From the IMG/VR virus record IMGVR_UViG_3300033571_024725, positions 1 to 32,624 of that record: a DNA stretch of 32,624 nt; one strand, written 5' to 3'. Both the position numbers and the translations under genes were made by a program. Position 1 is the stretch's first letter; every line of letters starts with the position of its first letter. This DNA comes from a virus. Below are positions 30,870 to 32,624 of this stretch, piece by piece. The notes below the pieces were generated by a model. That model was given only the letters and a program-made list of their open reading frames with translations. It had not been told where the DNA came from and ran no database searches.

Positions 30870-31159
30870 GTTCCTTGATGCAGGAGGAGTTCGCGATGAA
30901 GAGCGAGGTGGCGAGGTATCTGCGGATCGAGCCTAGCGATGTGGATCGCGCGGTGAAACAGGACAAGCTGCCCTGCATTCGGCTGCTGGGAGCGGGAAGG
31001 TTTACCCAGAGGTTCCCGCTGCGGGCGGTGCATGCCTGGCTGTTGGAACGGACGGACAATGCGCCTGACCGGATGTGGGATTATAAGCAATTTCTTCAGG
31101 ATTTCTCAAAAACCGTGATGGCGAAAAATCCAAAACTTAAAATTCAAAATTCAAAATGA
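30866..31159 (+). CDS. Excisionase-like helix-turn-helix protein
   Basis: A 97-residue protein with a DNA-binding segment at about 12-58: KSEVARYLRIEPSDVDRAVK, then QDKLPCIRLLGAGRFTQRF and a helix PLRAVHAWLLER, the order of HTH_17/excisionase proteins. It could be the integrase's directionality factor or an early regulator. Starts overlapping the previous stop; its last codons run through an AAAATTCAA repeat. A second protein of the same general fold is at 5758. Confidence 0.7.
   Translation: MSSLMQEEFAMKSEVARYLRIEPSDVDRAVKQDKLPCIRLLGAGRFTQRFPLRAVHAWLLERTDNAPDRMWDYKQFLQDFSKTVMAKNPKLKIQNSK
31139..31154 (+). repeat. AT-rich AAAATTCAA repeats before a start codon
   Basis: Two overlapping copies of AAAATTCAA (31139-31147, 31146-31154) just before the next start. 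The same 9-mer precedes genes at 13339 (13314-13322) and 30385 (30371-30379). Confidence 0.5.
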
Positions 31160-31401
31160 TGAATACCAAAACAGACAGACCGATGATGGATGTGGAGCTC
31201 TATGCGGGGCCGCTGGACGGGCATTTGTGCGAGGTGCCGGTGGAGCCCGGGTGCATGGGGCTTTGGATTTTCGAGCACAGGACGGAGGATGAGTTGACCC
31301 GGCATGCCTATGAGATGATGCCGAGGACGACGCCGACGGGAAGATGGGAACTGCGGTGGAACTGCTGCGTTTCGCGCCAGCGGAGAGGGGGTGTGTCGTG
31401 A
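31156..31401 (+). CDS. Small early protein of GPLDG type
   Basis: An 81-residue protein with VELYAGPLDGHLCEVP near the N-terminus, a motif common in small phage and bacterial proteins of unknown function, followed by GCMGLWIFEHR. It overlaps its neighbours (ATG 31156 in the previous stop; its own stop at the next GTG). No function known to me. Confidence 0.6.
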   Translation: MMNTKTDRPMMDVELYAGPLDGHLCEVPVEPGCMGLWIFEHRTEDELTRHAYEMMPRTTPTGRWELRWNCCVSRQRRGGVS

Positions 31402-32201
31402 GCCGGCCAAGGGATGGCGGGGACGAGGTGCTGGATCGGCAGGCTCTGGAGGAGTATGGCCGGATGACGAGCGGGCTGGACGCGCACCATGCGCTGGCTC
31501 CGGATGAGATCGCGATGATGAATGAGGAGGGCAGCCATCTCGACGGGGAGCGCGATGCGCTGCGGGAGGAGATTTTCTCGGGGGTGTGCGCGTATACGAT
31601 CGCGGCGGGGACGCATCCTGTGGAGGTGCGGGGGCGGATGAGGGCGCTGATGGAGAGATTCGGCGCGGATAGTTTGAAAAAAATGTCCGATGAGTCAGGA
31701 GCGTGGTGGGATGAGGTGGCTGTGGGGGAGGTTTGCCGGAAGTTTGATGAGGCGAGGAAGAGATCGGGGGGCGAGGATGAGACATCGGCCTTCCTGCTTT
31801 CCGTTTCGAAGAAGATCCGGGAGGAGGGGGATGAGTTTTTCGTGTTCCAGAGTTTCCGCGGGCTTTGCAAATTTTGGATTTGCGAGGGCACAAGCTGGAA
31901 GGCGGCGGTGGGTGTGCATATGGCGTTGTTGAAGACGCTGCGGCCGTCCCTGCTGACGGTGATGGAGCGCCGGAACGGCAAGGATGTGCCGGTGATGATG
32001 TCCCTGGATGACATCGCGGTGCTGTGCGGGGATGCCGGGAAGGCCACGGTCTCTGCACGGATCAAGCGGGTGTTCAACCGCAAGCTGGAGGCGCAGGGAA
32101 TGCTTGGCTGCTTCGCCCATTTCCAAAAGAGCCCGGAGGCGGTGGAGAGGTATCGGGCGGCGCAGCTTGGGAATACGAACCGGCGGAGGAAGGTGGGATG
32201 A
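31398..32201 (+). CDS. Early protein, unknown, with possible DNA-binding end
   Basis: A 267-residue protein from GTG 31398, overlapping the previous stop and behind a G-rich Shine-Dalgarno-like stretch. Mostly helical and charged. The C-terminal part (about 195-267) includes SLDDIAVLCGDAGKATVSARIKR, which resembles a helix-turn-helix, and a basic end (NTNRRRKVG). Position among early genes suggests a replication or regulatory role, but no helicase, primase or origin-binding motif is seen. Confidence 0.55.
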   Translation: MSRPRDGGDEVLDRQALEEYGRMTSGLDAHHALAPDEIAMMNEEGSHLDGERDALREEIFSGVCAYTIAAGTHPVEVRGRMRALMERFGADSLKKMSDESGAWWDEVAVGEVCRKFDEARKRSGGEDETSAFLLSVSKKIREEGDEFFVFQSFRGLCKFWICEGTSWKAAVGVHMALLKTLRPSLLTVMERRNGKDVPVMMSLDDIAVLCGDAGKATVSARIKRVFNRKLEAQGMLGCFAHFQKSPEAVERYRAAQLGNTNRRRKVG

Positions 32202-32283
32202 AAGAAGATTTCAGAGACCAGAAGCCAGAGGCCAGAGGGAACGCAGAGCGCACACGCGGCGCGAACCACCAATAACCACCACC

Positions 32284-32574
32284 ATGCCAAACGATAAACA
32301 AACAACCAGCGAGTCGCCGTCGTGTGGCGCGGCTTGTTCTCCTAGATGGATTTACCATTACTGCGCTATCCACGCGCCAAAAACTGGGGCAACGGCCTAT
32401 ACCGACGGCATCGCTACAAAGAACAAGCCGATCATCACATGGGATGATTACATGGAGCTGAAGGCTGCGATTGTGTCTAAGTTTGAGAACCCCATTCCGC
32501 CATCGGATCTGACAGTGATCTCTATTACTTTATTGGAGAACGCTGAGTCCATCCACCCCGAATCGAAGCCCTAA
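32284..32574 (+). CDS. Small early protein, unknown function
   Basis: A 96-residue protein from ATG 32284, preceded by a short repeat-rich gap. It has several Cys near the N-terminus (PSCGAACSPRW, YHYCAIHA) and a helical middle (WDDYMELKAAIVSKF). AT-richer than the genes before it. No known family. Confidence 0.5.
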   Translation: MPNDKQTTSESPSCGAACSPRWIYHYCAIHAPKTGATAYTDGIATKNKPIITWDDYMELKAAIVSKFENPIPPSDLTVISITLLENAESIHPESKP

Positions 32575-32578
32575 GATT

Positions 32579-32624
32579 ATGAAACAAAACCAAACTGAAT
32601 CGAAGCAGAAAGACATTGAAGAAC
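32579..32624 (+). CDS. Start of a further gene, cut by the window end
   Basis: ATG 32579, 4 nt after the previous stop, opens a frame reading MKQNQTESKQKDIEE to the window end. Too short to identify. Confidence 0.4.
   Translation, partial: MKQNQTESKQKDIEE

Noticed and set aside
32198-32275. 25-residue ORF after the 267-residue early gene
   Set aside because: Start overlap and ribosome site are suggestive, but the sequence is a short CCAGA-type repeat with no coding features.
29765-32624. Replication genes (helicase, primase, origin protein) in the early block
   Set aside because: I looked for Walker, zinc and primase motifs in these ORFs and found none; such genes may lie beyond the window.

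Overview
The window reads as most of the genome of a temperate, lambda-like tailed phage (siphovirus plan: GpA-type terminase, tape measure, tail chaperone frameshift, no contractile sheath gene). It probably infects a GC-rich Gram-negative bacterium. The host phylum cannot be read with certainty. The C-ending codons, pyrimidine-rich gene leaders with few Shine-Dalgarno sites, and the lipoprotein plus membrane-protein lysis cassette would fit Verrucomicrobiota, but that is a low-confidence inference. Putative integrase-arm repeats lie on both sides of the tRNA-derived att core, which suggests an attP (free or circularised phage) rather than a prophage end next to host DNA.

Layout. 1-8.1 kb: a promoter candidate, then the packaging and head genes in lambda order (small terminase, GpA large terminase, gpW-like joiner, portal, S49 protease), then a small insertion of three cargo-like genes, a coiled-coil scaffold candidate, the major capsid protein and a decoration-like protein. 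8.2-10.15 kb: a cargo module behind a strong terminator, with a GT-A glycosyltransferase and a GT8-like/methyltransferase fusion. 10.2-16.1 kb: head-tail joining and tail genes, including a lambda-type G/GT tail chaperone pair with a GGGAAAG slippery site, then the tape measure. 16.1-26.3 kb: tail-tip and fibre proteins, two with collagen-like repeats and one with an SGNH esterase domain. 26.3-27.3 kb: a compact, overlapping lysis cassette (two small membrane proteins, a small lipoprotein, a CHAP/NlpC-like endolysin). 27.3-29.7 kb, minus strand: tyrosine integrase, attP, a two-helix membrane protein and an XRE repressor. 29.7-32.6 kb, plus strand: short early genes divergent from the repressor, none recognisable as helicase, primase or polymerase.

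The most unusual signal is a heptamer, TTTGACA or TTCGACA (once TTTGACT), lying exactly 13 nt before the start codon of eight genes spread over the late region. At three of the eight the DNA also forms a near-perfect hairpin that includes start-codon bases. It does not fit an ordinary promoter or Shine-Dalgarno site and looks like a phage-specific start-associated element.

The other main observations are the -1 frameshift product (not visible as a simple ORF), the glycosyltransferase-methyltransferase fusion, an attP that carries the tRNA 3' end plus a terminator, an integrase with substituted catalytic positions, an internally duplicated tail-region protein of unknown family, and a change in plus-strand composition from C-rich to G-rich near 29 kb.
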